Shown here piece by piece: positions 35,005 through 44,331 of a stretch of DNA of 64,000 nucleotides. Position numbers and translations under genes: made by a program. Origin of the DNA: JBGRQA01 sp041725895 (lineage in GTDB: Bacteria; Bacteroidota; Bacteroidia; Bacteroidales; Marinifilaceae). The stretch is taken from contig JBGRQA010000006.1 in NCBI GenBank assembly GCA_041725895.1, positions 1-64,000 of the forward strand, given 5' to 3'. Within the stretch, counting starts at the first letter, position 1, and each line of letters opens with the position of its first letter. The notes under the pieces were generated by a model. That model was not told where the DNA came from. It searched no databases and was given only the letters and a program-made list of their open reading frames with translations.

Positions 35005-35310
35005 GTTGAAAATTTTAGGGGTAATATATGAAAGAAGTAATAAAAAAATTTCGCCTTTCGACAACCTAGTCAACCGATTTATTGCAAGCATTTTAATATC
35101 AGATGCTTACGAAAACCTTTTTAACCTCATGCAAAGTTATAAAAAACGACTAATAATAAGGAAGATTGACAAAAGAAATTACCCAACTTTTTTCAACTTA
35201 TCATAAACAGCTTCACTGGTTTGAACAGACAGTAACACTCCCTACTTGCGTCAGAAATGAAAGAAATGCGAATATTGACTCAATAAAAGCTAATGAATAC
35301 CTTCGCCCAA
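35005..35310. other. Intergenic region upstream of purH, 306 bp
   Basis: Non-coding. It includes the minus -7 element TAACTTTG (35139-35132) for the purH-mre operon. I see no terminator for mgtE, which ends at 35311, so read-through from mgtE into purH is possible. Confidence 0.55.
35132..35139 (-). promoter_or_regulatory. Candidate -7 element for purH-mreBCD-PBP2-rodA
   Basis: Minus-strand TAACTTTG fits TAnnTTTG. The leader to the purH ATG is about 125 nt. No TTG is found at the usual 19-21 nt distance. Confidence 0.4.
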
Positions 35311-36669
35311 CTACAAAATCTGGAAAAATATTTTCCCAATCGAGAGATAAATAAACAAACCTACGATATCATTAATTGTGGTAATAAAAGGACCTGTAGC
35401 CAGAGCCGGATCAATCTTCAATCGATTCAGGGCCAAAGGTATTAAAGTTCCAAAAATGGAAGCAAATACGATCACAGAAAACAAGGCCACCGTAACTGTT
35501 ATAGTCAACGCATACGAATCACTAAAAAACCAATTGTAAAAAAAGATAAGAGAAGAACAAGTAATACCATTTACAAAAGACCCCATCAACTCGCGTATCA
35601 AACGACTGAAAGTACTTTCAATCCCCAAGGAGTTACTCGCCAACCCCTGCACTATAATTGAAGAAGATTGCACCCCAACATTTCCACCCATAGCTGCTAT
35701 CAAAGGAATAAAAAAGGCCATTGATGGATAAACTCCTAATTCTGATTCATAACTCCCAATCACCTGGGCTCCAAACACCCCACCTAACAAACCGATCAAC
35801 AACCACGGCAAGCGGGCTCTTGATTGCAACCAGACAGAATCACTGGCTTCCACATCCTCGGTAATCCCGGAAATCATCTGGTAATCCTTTTCTGCTTCCT
35901 CCCGGATAACATCCACAACATCATCAATGGTAATTCGTCCAACCAACCGATCGATACTATCCACAACAGGAATTGCTACCAAGTCGTACTTCTCCATTAT
36001 CAAGGCCACATCCTCAGATGCCTCATCAGTTTTCACCGACATTACATCCGGATTGTAAATATTGAAGATCTTAGCAGATGTAGGACTTAAAATCATCCTC
36101 TTTAAGGAAATGGTTCCCTTCAATTTATGATCATCGTCCACCACATACACATAATATATCTCATCAATATCCTCGGCCTGCCGACTCAACTCGCGCAAAC
36201 AGGTCAACACAGTCCAGTTCTCGTTTACAATCACCAATTCCTTGGCCATCAACCCCCCGGCTGTATCCTCATCATAATGCAGCAGATCCACAATATCACC
36301 GGCCTGCTCAACATCATCAATATGGGAAAGAATTTCTTCCTGCTTTTCATCCGATAAACCACCAATTACATCTGCGGCATCATCAGAATCCATGTTATCA
36401 ATGAATTTTCGGGCAATCACCTCAGAAGGCAAGGCTTGCAAAAACCTCTCCCTATCATCCTCTTCCAACTCCGCCAAAACATCAGCAGCAGTATCATCAT
36501 CCAACAAAAGATAGAGAAACTTAGCCTCCTCAATAGTCAATTCATCATAAATTTCGGCAATGTCTGCAGGATGAAGCTCCTGCATTAAACCTATGGATTT
36601 AGCCTCATCCTTCTGATGAATTATCTCACGAAGTTGATCGATATACTCTCGCGTTAGTTCAAACTGCAT
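35311..36669 (-). CDS. mgtE: Magnesium transporter MgtE
   Basis: 452 residues. An acidic alpha-superhelical N domain (about 1-130, LHPADIAEIYDEL, DDDTAADVLAEL) is followed by two CBS domains (about 135-255) and five membrane segments (about 285-452). The transmembrane core has the conserved PLIAAMGGNVGVQSSSIIVQGLA-type pore segment, with the key GGN. CBS and N domains sense cytosolic magnesium and gate the channel. It follows rsmA after 34 nt and probably shares its transcript. Confidence 0.96.
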   Translation of the reverse strand: MQFELTREYIDQLREIIHQKDEAKSIGLMQELHPADIAEIYDELTIEEAKFLYLLLDDDTAADVLAELEEDDRERFLQALPSEVIARKFIDNMDSDDAADVIGGLSDEKQEEILSHIDDVEQAGDIVDLLHYDEDTAGGLMAKELVIVNENWTVLTCLRELSRQAEDIDEIYYVYVVDDDHKLKGTISLKRMILSPTSAKIFNIYNPDVMSVKTDEASEDVALIMEKYDLVAIPVVDSIDRLVGRITIDDVVDVIREEAEKDYQMISGITEDVEASDSVWLQSRARLPWLLIGLLGGVFGAQVIGSYESELGVYPSMAFFIPLIAAMGGNVGVQSSSIIVQGLASNSLGIESTFSRLIRELMGSFVNGITCSSLIFFYNWFFSDSYALTITVTVALFSVIVFASIFGTLIPLALNRLKIDPALATGPFITTINDIVGLFIYLSIGKIFFQIL

Positions 36670-36703
36670 ACGAATAAAGTTATGGCGTTACAACCAGAAT
36701 CCT

Positions 36704-37486
36704 CTAATGGTCCTGTATCAATTTCTCAATTTTGTTTGTCAAAACAACAAACTCCTCCACACTAAGTTGCTCGGGACGTTTTCCCATAATATCATCCTCA
36801 AGCTTTCTATCCCCCAACACCGCTTTCAGAGAATTCCGAAGCGTTTTACGGCGCTGGTTAAATCCTGCTTTCACAACCTGAATGAACAATTTTTCATTAC
36901 AATCCAATTCAGCCACCTCATTTCGAGTCATGCGAATAACAGCCGACTTTACCTTTGGTGGTGGATCAAAAACCTGCTCTCCAACTGTAAACAGATAATC
37001 TATATTATAGAAGGCCTGCATCAAAACACTCAAAATCCCATAACTCTTATTCCCGGGAGTTGCACTCATCCTTTCCGCAACTTCTTTCTGAATCATACAC
37101 ACAACCTCCGGCACCCGATCTCTATTTTCCAACACCTTAAAAAAGATTTGGGAAGAAATATTGTACGGAAAATTACCTATGATTGCATAAGGGCCATCAA
37201 ACACTTGCGACAAATCATACTTCAAAAAATCCTTATTTATGATACGTTCTTTCAATTCCGGATACTCCTGCTCCAGATATTCTACAGACTCATCATCAAT
37301 TTCAACAACATAGGTTTGAAATTCCTGTTTCGGCAACAGATACTGAGTAAGCACCCCCATGCCGGGGCCAATTTCCAACACTTGTCTCACACCCTCCGCT
37401 TGCATACTCGCCACAATTTTTCGGGCAATATTCTGATCCTTCAAAAAGTGTTGACCTAAATTTTTCTTTGCTCTTACATATCCCAT
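36704..37486 (-). CDS. rsmA: 16S rRNA (A1518/A1519) dimethyltransferase RsmA/KsgA
   Basis: 260 residues from the ATG at 37486 (MGYVRAKKNLGQHFL). The frame extends to a TTG at 37507, but the ATG gives the usual N-terminus. The SAM-binding motif is VLEIGPGMGVLTQYL, and IIGNFPYNISSQIFF is the NxPY catalytic motif of adenine N6-methyltransferases (here NFPY). VKSAVIRM and FNQRRKTLRNSL are the typical C-terminal motifs. It dimethylates two adenosines near the 3' end of 16S rRNA during 30S maturation. Confidence 0.96.
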   Translation of the reverse strand: MGYVRAKKNLGQHFLKDQNIARKIVASMQAEGVRQVLEIGPGMGVLTQYLLPKQEFQTYVVEIDDESVEYLEQEYPELKERIINKDFLKYDLSQVFDGPYAIIGNFPYNISSQIFFKVLENRDRVPEVVCMIQKEVAERMSATPGNKSYGILSVLMQAFYNIDYLFTVGEQVFDPPPKVKSAVIRMTRNEVAELDCNEKLFIQVVKAGFNQRRKTLRNSLKAVLGDRKLEDDIMGKRPEQLSVEEFVVLTNKIEKLIQDH

Positions 37487-37577
37487 ATCCAGAATCTTTT
37501 CCACCAAAAATTAAAAAACATTTTCTTAACTAATCTTAAAAGCCAAGTCTAATCCGGTTAGATTTAAAACATTTATT

Positions 37578-37613
37578 TATTTTTGTACCTTCGAGTTTTG
37601 TCCGGCAAATTTA
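37578..37613. promoter_or_regulatory. Divergent -7 elements for flippase gene (+) and rsmA (-)
   Basis: Plus-strand TATTTTTG is at 37578-37585 and minus-strand TAAATTTG at 37613-37606. Both fit the consensus; neither has an ideal TTG partner. They would give leaders of about 115 nt each. Confidence 0.4.
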
Positions 37614-37704
37614 GGACATAAAACCAGAACTACTTTAAACTTGCCTAAAAATATCACACACAAAGGGCATTTTCTTACAGAATATAAATTTAAAAATATT
37701 AAAA

Positions 37705-38724
37705 TTGAAGAAAAAGCTTACTCACATTGCCAAATTTTTGTTTTTCTTTTCCTTAAGTGGCTTTCTTTTCTGGTTAGTATACCGGGGACAGAACACCGAC
37801 GAACTTCTTTACATTCTGAAAAACGAAGTTAATTACTACTGGATCCTACTCTCTCTGTTTTTTGGCCTGCTAAGTCACGTCAGCAGAACCATCAGATGGA
37901 ACATGCTCATTGAATCGCTAGGCAAAAAACCTCGTACCATCAATACTTTTCTTGCCGTTATGGTTGGTTATTTTGCCAACCTTGCGCTCCCACGAATGGG
38001 AGAAATTTCCCGATGCGGAATAATGACTCGCTACGAGGACATCTCGTTTCCCAAACTGGTTGGAACAGTTGTACTAGAAAGGGTACTGGACATTATCATG
38101 CTTTTGGTTTTCCTTTTAATAGCCCTAACAACCCAATTCGACATCTTCACCAATTTCATGGACAAAAACCCGCAGGTAAGCCAAAAATTATCTGCTACTT
38201 TTGCCTCCTCAACCACTCTTGTAGTCGTTCTATGCCTGGTTGTTGCACTCTGGGTTTTCAGAAAACAATTTCGTCATACAAAGGTATATCAAAAACTATC
38301 GGCGACTTATCACAAGTTCCTGGATGGTTTTCGCACCATCAAAAAGCTGGATAATAAGATGGTCTTTATCCTCCATACTGTTTTCATCTGGATCATGTAC
38401 TACTTAATGACTTACATCTGCTTCTTCAGCTTCGGCTTCACCTCTAACCTTCCTGCACTTGCAGGCTTAACGGTGTTTGTCATGGGAAGTTTTGGAATGG
38501 TAGCTCCAGTACAGGGTGGTATTGGCGCCTGGCATTTCATGGTAATTGGAACATTACTAATATATCTTCCGGAAGTCAACAACATTGAAAATATGTCCAG
38601 AAGCTTTGCCTTGGTTGTTCATGGAGCACAAACAGCAATGATAATTATTGTTGGGGCTTTATCCATAATTGCCCTTCCCTTTGCAAACCGAAAGCATTTA
38701 ATTGAGCAAAAAAGCATTTCGTAA
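37705..38724 (+). CDS. Flippase-like/LPG-synthase transmembrane-domain (UPF0104) protein
   Basis: 339 residues with about eight hydrophobic segments. The block SHVSRTIRWNMLIESLG and the NLALPRMGEISRC and VVLERVLDIIMLL motifs are those of the LPG_synthase_TM (UPF0104) family. It lacks the C-terminal synthetase domain of MprF, so it is a stand-alone membrane unit, often proposed to move lipids or isoprenoid-linked sugars. The start is a TTG; no ATG is available in frame near the first hydrophobic segment. Its TAA overlaps the ATG of the next gene by 1 nt. Confidence 0.85.
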   Translation: MKKKLTHIAKFLFFFSLSGFLFWLVYRGQNTDELLYILKNEVNYYWILLSLFFGLLSHVSRTIRWNMLIESLGKKPRTINTFLAVMVGYFANLALPRMGEISRCGIMTRYEDISFPKLVGTVVLERVLDIIMLLVFLLIALTTQFDIFTNFMDKNPQVSQKLSATFASSTTLVVVLCLVVALWVFRKQFRHTKVYQKLSATYHKFLDGFRTIKKLDNKMVFILHTVFIWIMYYLMTYICFFSFGFTSNLPALAGLTVFVMGSFGMVAPVQGGIGAWHFMVIGTLLIYLPEVNNIENMSRSFALVVHGAQTAMIIIVGALSIIALPFANRKHLIEQKSIS

Positions 38725-39905
38725 TGAATACTATTTTTGACATTCAAGAAGTTAAGTCTCCCCAAACTCAGGAAGAATTCCTGAGACTCCCGGCTAAACT
38801 TTACAAAGGTGACAAAAACTGGATTCACCCGCTGAAAGAGGACATCCAAAACATTTTTGATCCCACTAAAAACAAACACTTCCAGCATGGTGAATGCACC
38901 CGCTGGATTCTCACAAACCAGAATGGAGAAACCATTGGCCGAGTTGCAGCATTCATTGATCACAAAACCAAAGATCTAAACGACCAACCCACAGGGGGAA
39001 TGGGATTTTTTGAATGCATCAACAACAAAGAAGCCGCATTTCAACTTTTCGATCAGTGCAAGAACTGGCTTAAGGAAAGAAACATCGAAGCCATGGATGG
39101 ACCAATAAACTTTGGTGAGCGCCATCAATGGTGGGGACTTCTGATTGATGGTTTTGACTACCCCAACTACGGGATGCCATACCACCACTCCTATTACAAA
39201 GATTTTTTTGAAGAATACGGTTTTCAAATCTACTTCAAACAATACACTTACAAAACCCAATTCAATCCGGAAAATCTTAGTAAAATATTGGTTTGGAAAG
39301 CCGACCGGATCTTCTCCAACCCCAAGTACCGTGTTATTCATTTCAAAAAAAATGAAAGCGAACGGTTCATTAAAGACTTCACCGAAGTATACAACAAAGC
39401 TTGGGCAAAAGACATCCCGGGAATTGATGGCATTGAACCAATCCAGGCACAGGAGTTATTCAAATCAATTCAGGATATTATTGAAGAGAAACTGATGTGG
39501 TTTGCCTACTACGAGGATCAGGTCATCGGCTTCTTCATCATGATGCCGGACTTTAACCAAATTCTAAAACACCTAAAAGGCAAAATCACTCTTTGGGGAA
39601 AACTTCTTTTCTTGTACTACAAATACATTAAAAAGAACCAAAAAGCACTGGGCTTAATTTTCGGAGTAATCCCGGAGTACCAGAGCAAAGGCATAGAGGC
39701 TGCATTAATCAAAACGTTCTCAGACGTTGGCTTCTCTCCAAAATTCCAATTCAAACAACTGGAGATGAATTGGATTGGAGATTTCAATCCACGCATGATG
39801 CACCTTATGGAACACATAGGGGCCAAAATCCACAAAACACACATCACCTACCGAAAACTCTTTGACCCCAACAAACCATTTAAAAGAGCGGAAATTATAA
39901 AATAA
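38724..39905 (+). CDS. GNAT-like acyltransferase domain protein
   Basis: 393 residues, soluble. The N-terminal third (LPAKLYKGDKNWIHPLKED) and the middle (GPINFGERHQWWGLLIDGF) are motifs I associate with a Bacteroidota family annotated as GNAT-superfamily or uncharacterised. The C-terminal half, IFGVIPEYQSKGIEAALIK, resembles the acetyl-CoA-binding loop of GNAT enzymes (V-x-P-x-Y-x-x-x-G). The substrate is unknown. TAATG overlap with the flippase gene indicates coupled translation and suggests a shared envelope-related task. A strong terminator follows. Confidence 0.75.
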   Translation: MNTIFDIQEVKSPQTQEEFLRLPAKLYKGDKNWIHPLKEDIQNIFDPTKNKHFQHGECTRWILTNQNGETIGRVAAFIDHKTKDLNDQPTGGMGFFECINNKEAAFQLFDQCKNWLKERNIEAMDGPINFGERHQWWGLLIDGFDYPNYGMPYHHSYYKDFFEEYGFQIYFKQYTYKTQFNPENLSKILVWKADRIFSNPKYRVIHFKKNESERFIKDFTEVYNKAWAKDIPGIDGIEPIQAQELFKSIQDIIEEKLMWFAYYEDQVIGFFIMMPDFNQILKHLKGKITLWGKLLFLYYKYIKKNQKALGLIFGVIPEYQSKGIEAALIKTFSDVGFSPKFQFKQLEMNWIGDFNPRMMHLMEHIGAKIHKTHITYRKLFDPNKPFKRAEIIK

Positions 39906-39906
39906 A

Positions 39907-39938
39907 AAAAGCCCCGAAGAAAAATCTTCGGGGCTTTT
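39907..39938. terminator. Bidirectional terminator between GNAT-like gene and recQ
   Basis: A perfect 14-bp stem (39907-39920 with 39925-39938), 4-nt loop, A and T runs on both sides. It serves both convergent genes. Confidence 0.95.
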
Positions 39939-39955
39939 ACATTGTATTCTATATC

Positions 39956-42136
39956 TTACAATCCCATCTCGGAATGGAATTTAATACGCATCAAACGAAC
40001 ATCCTCTTCCGAATACTCATCTTCACCCAGCTCCTCCAAGGCTTCCTCGATATCATCAGAGTCTGCCTCCTGGAAGTACTCCAACACCTCATCCTGATGC
40101 TCATCATCTAACACTTCATCAAGATAGTAATCAATATTCAATTTTGTTCCTGAGAATACAATTGCTTCCATCTCCCGAACCAAGACTTCAAAATCCATTC
40201 CTTTCGCATCGGCAATATCTTCCAAATCCATCTTTCTATCGATACTCTGAATTATATACACCTTAAATTTGGATTTATCTGCCACCGATTTTACGACGAA
40301 ATCCTGTGGTCGCTCAATACCATTTTCTTCAACGTGACGACTAATCAACTCAACAAATTCCTTCCCGTAACGTTTTGCTTTACCGGCACCCACTCCTTGA
40401 ATATGGGCCATCTCCTCCAGGTTCACCGGATAATGTATGGCCATCTCTTCCAGAGAGGGATCCTGAAAAATCACAAAAGGCGGCATATTCTTTTTCTTGG
40501 AAACGTCCCTTCTCAAATCTTTCAACATCGCCAACAAGCCTTCATCTACGGCAGCAGTTCCCCCCTTTTGACTTGCAGCATCCAAATCAGCCTCCTCGTA
40601 ATCGTGATCATCTGTCAACATAAAAGGCTGTGGATTCTCAAGGAATTTGTGCCCTTCTGGACGAATCTTGATCACACCATATTGCTCAATATCCTTTTCT
40701 ATAAAAGAATTAATCAAAGCTCTCCGGAACACCATATTCCAAAAGCGCCGATCCTTTTCTTTACCACAACCAAACACTTCCAGCAAATCATGCTTGTAAG
40801 ATTTTATTGCCGAATTGCCTTCTCCAACCAAAATACTTACAACATGATCGGTTTTAAATCGCTCCTTCACAGCCTTAACAACCTCCAGAGCCTGAACAAC
40901 ATATTCCTCCCCTTCAAATTCTTTCTTTGGGTGCAGGCAATTATCACATATACCGCAATTGTCCTGCGTATACTCTTCTCCAAAATAGTGCAACAAAACC
41001 TTTCGGCGACAAACAGCAGATTCTGCATAGGAAACAGTTTCCAACAAAAGTTGTTTCCCAATCTCCTGCTCAGCCACAGGCTTCCCCTGCATAAATTTCT
41101 CGAGCTTTTGAATATCCTTGTAACTATAGAAAGTCAAGCAATTTCCTTCTCCTCCATCACGACCAGCACGGCCGGTTTCCTGGTAATACCCCTCCAAACT
41201 CTTAGGAATATCATAGTGAATTACAAAACGAACATCAGGCTTATCAATCCCCATCCCAAAAGCAATTGTAGCAACAACAACATCCACCTCTTCCATCAGA
41301 AATTTATCCTGATTCCCGGACCGTGTTCCTGAATCCATTCCTGCATGATAGGGCACCGCCTTGATTCCATTCACCTGTAAACTCTCGGCCAACTCCTCAA
41401 CTTTCTTTCGACTCAAACAATAAATAATACCTGATTTCCCGGGATGACCTTTAATATATTTAATAATCTCCTTGGTGGCATTTACTTTTGGGCGTACCTC
41501 GTAATACAAATTCGTCCTGTTAAAGGAGGATTTATATACGGTAGCATCAAGCATACCAAGATTTTTCTGAATATCATGCTGTACCTTAGGTGTTGCAGTG
41601 GCCGTCAATGCAATAATAGGAGCAGTACCTATCTCATTCACAATTGGTCGGATCTTTCTGTATTCCGGACGGAAATCGTGCCCCCACTCCGAAATACAGT
41701 GCGCCTCATCTACCGCATAGAAAGAAATCTTCACCTGTTTGAGAAACTCTATATTACTCTCTTTGGTAAGAGACTCAGGAGCTACATACAAGAGCTTGGT
41801 TCGCCCTTCCAAAACATCTTCCTTTACCTTTAAGGTTGCAGATTTCGACAGGGAAGAATTCAGAAAGTGAGCCACTCCATCATCCTCACAGAAACTTCGC
41901 ATTGCATCCACCTGATTTTTCATCAGCGCTATCAAAGGTGAAATTACAATAGCCGTACCCTCTTTAATTAAGGAAGGGAGTTGATAACAAAGGGATTTTC
42001 CACCCCCCGTCGGCATTAGAACGAAAGTGTCATTTCCGTCCAATATATTCTTTATAACTTCTTCCTGATTCCCTTTAAATCCGTCAAACCCAAAATGCTT
42101 CTTCAGATAATCAGTCAATACAACGTCTTTTCCCAT
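39956..42136 (-). CDS. recQ: ATP-dependent DNA helicase RecQ
   Basis: 726 residues. The helicase core has LMPTGGGKSLCYQLP (Walker A), VDEAHCISEWGHDFRPEY (Walker B and aromatic loop), and the later QETGRAGRDG motif VI. A zinc-binding domain is visible (CRRKVLLHYF...CGICDNC), then a winged helix and an HRDC domain (about 530-610, PPFVIFQDPSLEEMA). It is longer than E. coli RecQ (about 610) because of a very acidic tail (EADSDDIEEALEELGEDE). RecQ unwinds recombination intermediates and stalled forks. Divergent from kdsD. Confidence 0.96.
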   Translation of the reverse strand: MGKDVVLTDYLKKHFGFDGFKGNQEEVIKNILDGNDTFVLMPTGGGKSLCYQLPSLIKEGTAIVISPLIALMKNQVDAMRSFCEDDGVAHFLNSSLSKSATLKVKEDVLEGRTKLLYVAPESLTKESNIEFLKQVKISFYAVDEAHCISEWGHDFRPEYRKIRPIVNEIGTAPIIALTATATPKVQHDIQKNLGMLDATVYKSSFNRTNLYYEVRPKVNATKEIIKYIKGHPGKSGIIYCLSRKKVEELAESLQVNGIKAVPYHAGMDSGTRSGNQDKFLMEEVDVVVATIAFGMGIDKPDVRFVIHYDIPKSLEGYYQETGRAGRDGGEGNCLTFYSYKDIQKLEKFMQGKPVAEQEIGKQLLLETVSYAESAVCRRKVLLHYFGEEYTQDNCGICDNCLHPKKEFEGEEYVVQALEVVKAVKERFKTDHVVSILVGEGNSAIKSYKHDLLEVFGCGKEKDRRFWNMVFRRALINSFIEKDIEQYGVIKIRPEGHKFLENPQPFMLTDDHDYEEADLDAASQKGGTAAVDEGLLAMLKDLRRDVSKKKNMPPFVIFQDPSLEEMAIHYPVNLEEMAHIQGVGAGKAKRYGKEFVELISRHVEENGIERPQDFVVKSVADKSKFKVYIIQSIDRKMDLEDIADAKGMDFEVLVREMEAIVFSGTKLNIDYYLDEVLDDEHQDEVLEYFQEADSDDIEEALEELGEDEYSEEDVRLMRIKFHSEMGL

Positions 42137-42365
42137 ACTGTCATTGATATGCTTTAATCGAATTGATATGCTAAACCGCTAAGTTAACATTTTATTAACA
42201 AGATGAATCAAAAAAATAAATTTTAATAAATTACGTCCTGTTCGCAAACCAAAAATGAATACTTTTGTATTCTAAATTTATACAAACACTCGAATAAAAC
42301 AAAACAACGCAGACTTTTAACAGTTTTTAACGAAGCTTGCGATCTGCTTATTTTGAGAGTTTACT

Positions 42366-42373
42366 TAGTTTTG
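42366..42373 (+). promoter_or_regulatory. Candidate -7 element for kdsD
   Basis: TAGTTTTG fits the consensus and sits 23 nt before the TTG start of kdsD. A second candidate, TACTTTTG, lies at 42260-42267. Neither has a well-placed TTG partner. Confidence 0.45.
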
Positions 42374-42396
42374 TACGAACACAAAAATGATAAGTT

Positions 42397-43365
42397 TTGG
42401 AAAACAAAATCAACATTAAGGATATCGCCATAAAGACGATCCTCGAAGAAGCAAGCACCATAAAAAAACTTGCCGACTACGTGGACGAAGACTTTATAAA
42501 AACCACTGAACTAATACTTAACAGCAAAGGACGAGTGGTTATCACAGGAATTGGAAAAAGCGCTAACATTGCCAATAAAATAGTAGCTACATTGAATTCC
42601 ACAGGTACTCCTGCCCTGTTCATGCATGCTGCTGACGCAATTCACGGCGACCTGGGCATGATCCGTCCCAACGATGTAATTATTTGCATTTCCAAGAGCG
42701 GAAACACGCCAGAGATCAAAGTTTTGGTGCCGCTCATCAAAAACATGGGGAATTACTTAATTGCCATGGTTTCCAATCCCGACTCCTTTTTGGGACAGCA
42801 TGCCAACTACGTACTAAAATCAACCGTTGAAAAAGAAGCATGTCCAAACAACCTGGCACCAACCAACTCCACAACAGCACAACTAGTGATTGGTGATGCC
42901 CTTGCGGTTTGTCTTTTGGAAAGCCGTCAATTTTCAAGTCAGGATTTTGCCCGTTTTCACCCCGGAGGAGCACTCGGAAAGAGACTTTACACCCGAGTAA
43001 ACGATCTGACCGTAACCAATAATCCTCCCATGGTTCGGGAAAACGAATCTATCCGCCCTATTATTCTGGAAATTTCATCCAAAAGAATGGGAGCCACAGC
43101 AGTTGTTGACGAGAATCAGAAATTAAAAGGCATTATTACAGATGGTGACTTACGACGCATGCTTGAGCACAATGAAAAAGTAGACCACCTTACTGCTGCG
43201 GACATCATGACTCCAAGCCCTAAAACGATCGAGGGGGAAGAGTTGGCAATCAATGCTTTTAATCTCATGGAAAAAAACAGCATCACCCAGCTTACAGTTG
43301 TTCTTCATGGAAAATACATTGGCATGATTCACTTGCATGACATCCTGAAGGAAGGAATTGTCTAG
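42397..43365 (+). CDS. kdsD: D-arabinose 5-phosphate isomerase (KdsD/KpsF)
   Basis: 322 residues. An N-terminal SIS domain (about 30-170) has ITGIGKSANIANKIV and CISKSGNTPEIK; two CBS domains follow (about 200-320) with GIITDGDLRRML. The enzyme makes arabinose 5-phosphate for KDO, the inner sugar of lipopolysaccharide. The start is a TTG: a TAA lies two codons upstream in frame and the next in-frame Met is far inside the SIS domain. It precedes tatC by 42 nt, probably in one transcript. Confidence 0.94.
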   Translation: MENKINIKDIAIKTILEEASTIKKLADYVDEDFIKTTELILNSKGRVVITGIGKSANIANKIVATLNSTGTPALFMHAADAIHGDLGMIRPNDVIICISKSGNTPEIKVLVPLIKNMGNYLIAMVSNPDSFLGQHANYVLKSTVEKEACPNNLAPTNSTTAQLVIGDALAVCLLESRQFSSQDFARFHPGGALGKRLYTRVNDLTVTNNPPMVRENESIRPIILEISSKRMGATAVVDENQKLKGIITDGDLRRMLEHNEKVDHLTAADIMTPSPKTIEGEELAINAFNLMEKNSITQLTVVLHGKYIGMIHLHDILKEGIV

Positions 43366-43407
43366 TCGGATCAATTGTTTATTCAAAAAAAAATCCAATC
43401 ATACAGT

Positions 43408-44253
43408 ATGCAAGACACTAAAGATATTTCTGAAGAAAATGAAATGAGCTTTCTGGAGCATCTGGAAGTTCTACGCTGGCATTTGGTACGTTCATTTATT
43501 GCGGTATTTATTTTTGCCATAGTTGCGTTTGCCTTCTACGATATAATTTTTGACAAGATTATACTAGCCCCAAAAAATTCAGAATTCTTTACCAATCGCG
43601 TACTTGCCAAACTAGGAGAGCTGGTAAACGTTCCAGCTCTCGCCATAAACCAAACGCCTTTTCAGGTAATAAACATCAATCTGGCGGGGCAGTTTGCAAC
43701 TCATATTAGTGTTTCCCTTGTAGTGGGACTGATTCTTGGTTTCCCTTACCTGTTTTTCGAATTCTGGCAGTTTGTAAAACCGGCTCTTTACTCCAACGAA
43801 AAGAAACATGCAAGGGGCTCCATTTTTTACACAAGCTTCCTTTTTGCTGCAGGAGTATTGTTTGGCTACTATATCATCACCCCGCTTTCGGTTCATTTCC
43901 TCGGGTCCTACAATGTTAGCGACCAGGTTCTCAACCAAATTAACCTAAAATCCTACATCTCTTCAGTCACTTCAATTGTTTTAGCCAGTGGTGTGATATT
44001 CGAACTGCCTGTCCTTATCTTTTTCCTAAGTAAAATTGGACTGGTCACCCCTCAATTCCTAAAGAAATACAGAAAACACTCTGTTATTCTAATACTGATT
44101 CTTTCTGCCATAATTACCCCTCCTGATGTTTTCAGTCAAATACTTGTCTGCCTTCCTCTGATGGTTCTATATGAAATAGGTATCGGAATATCTAAAAGGG
44201 TATACAAGAAACAACAACTGGATCTTGAAGAGAATCTTCCTGATAAAAAATAA
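43408..44253 (+). CDS. tatC: Sec-independent protein translocase TatC
   Basis: 281 residues from the ATG at 43408 (MQDTKDISEE); a TTG 33 nt upstream is in frame but adds a non-family segment. Six membrane segments and the N-terminal MSFLEHLEVLRWHLVRS motif, with the conserved FxxHLxxLRxR-like signature that receives the twin-arginine signal, identify TatC. PYLFFEFWQFVKPALYSNEKK is the conserved second loop. The TatA/B partner is not in this window. It follows kdsD closely. Confidence 0.96.
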   Translation: MQDTKDISEENEMSFLEHLEVLRWHLVRSFIAVFIFAIVAFAFYDIIFDKIILAPKNSEFFTNRVLAKLGELVNVPALAINQTPFQVININLAGQFATHISVSLVVGLILGFPYLFFEFWQFVKPALYSNEKKHARGSIFYTSFLFAAGVLFGYYIITPLSVHFLGSYNVSDQVLNQINLKSYISSVTSIVLASGVIFELPVLIFFLSKIGLVTPQFLKKYRKHSVILILILSAIITPPDVFSQILVCLPLMVLYEIGIGISKRVYKKQQLDLEENLPDKK

Positions 44254-44331
44254 GAAACCACCGAAATCTAAGAAAAGAAAACCATACTGCTTATTTAATT
44301 TAAAATAATTTTTATTCAACTAACTATTTAA

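Noticed and set aside
35005..35091. N-terminal extension of PurH by 29 residues
   Set aside because: The residues match no PurH feature; MKRALISVFDK is the usual start.
36707..37459. Open frame of 250 codons on the plus strand
   Set aside because: Antisense shadow of rsmA; low complexity and no recognisable domain.
40334..41332. Open frame of 332 codons on the plus strand
   Set aside because: It lies wholly antisense to recQ, whose domains are complete. The translation is rich in Ile, Asn, Gln and His and has no motif.
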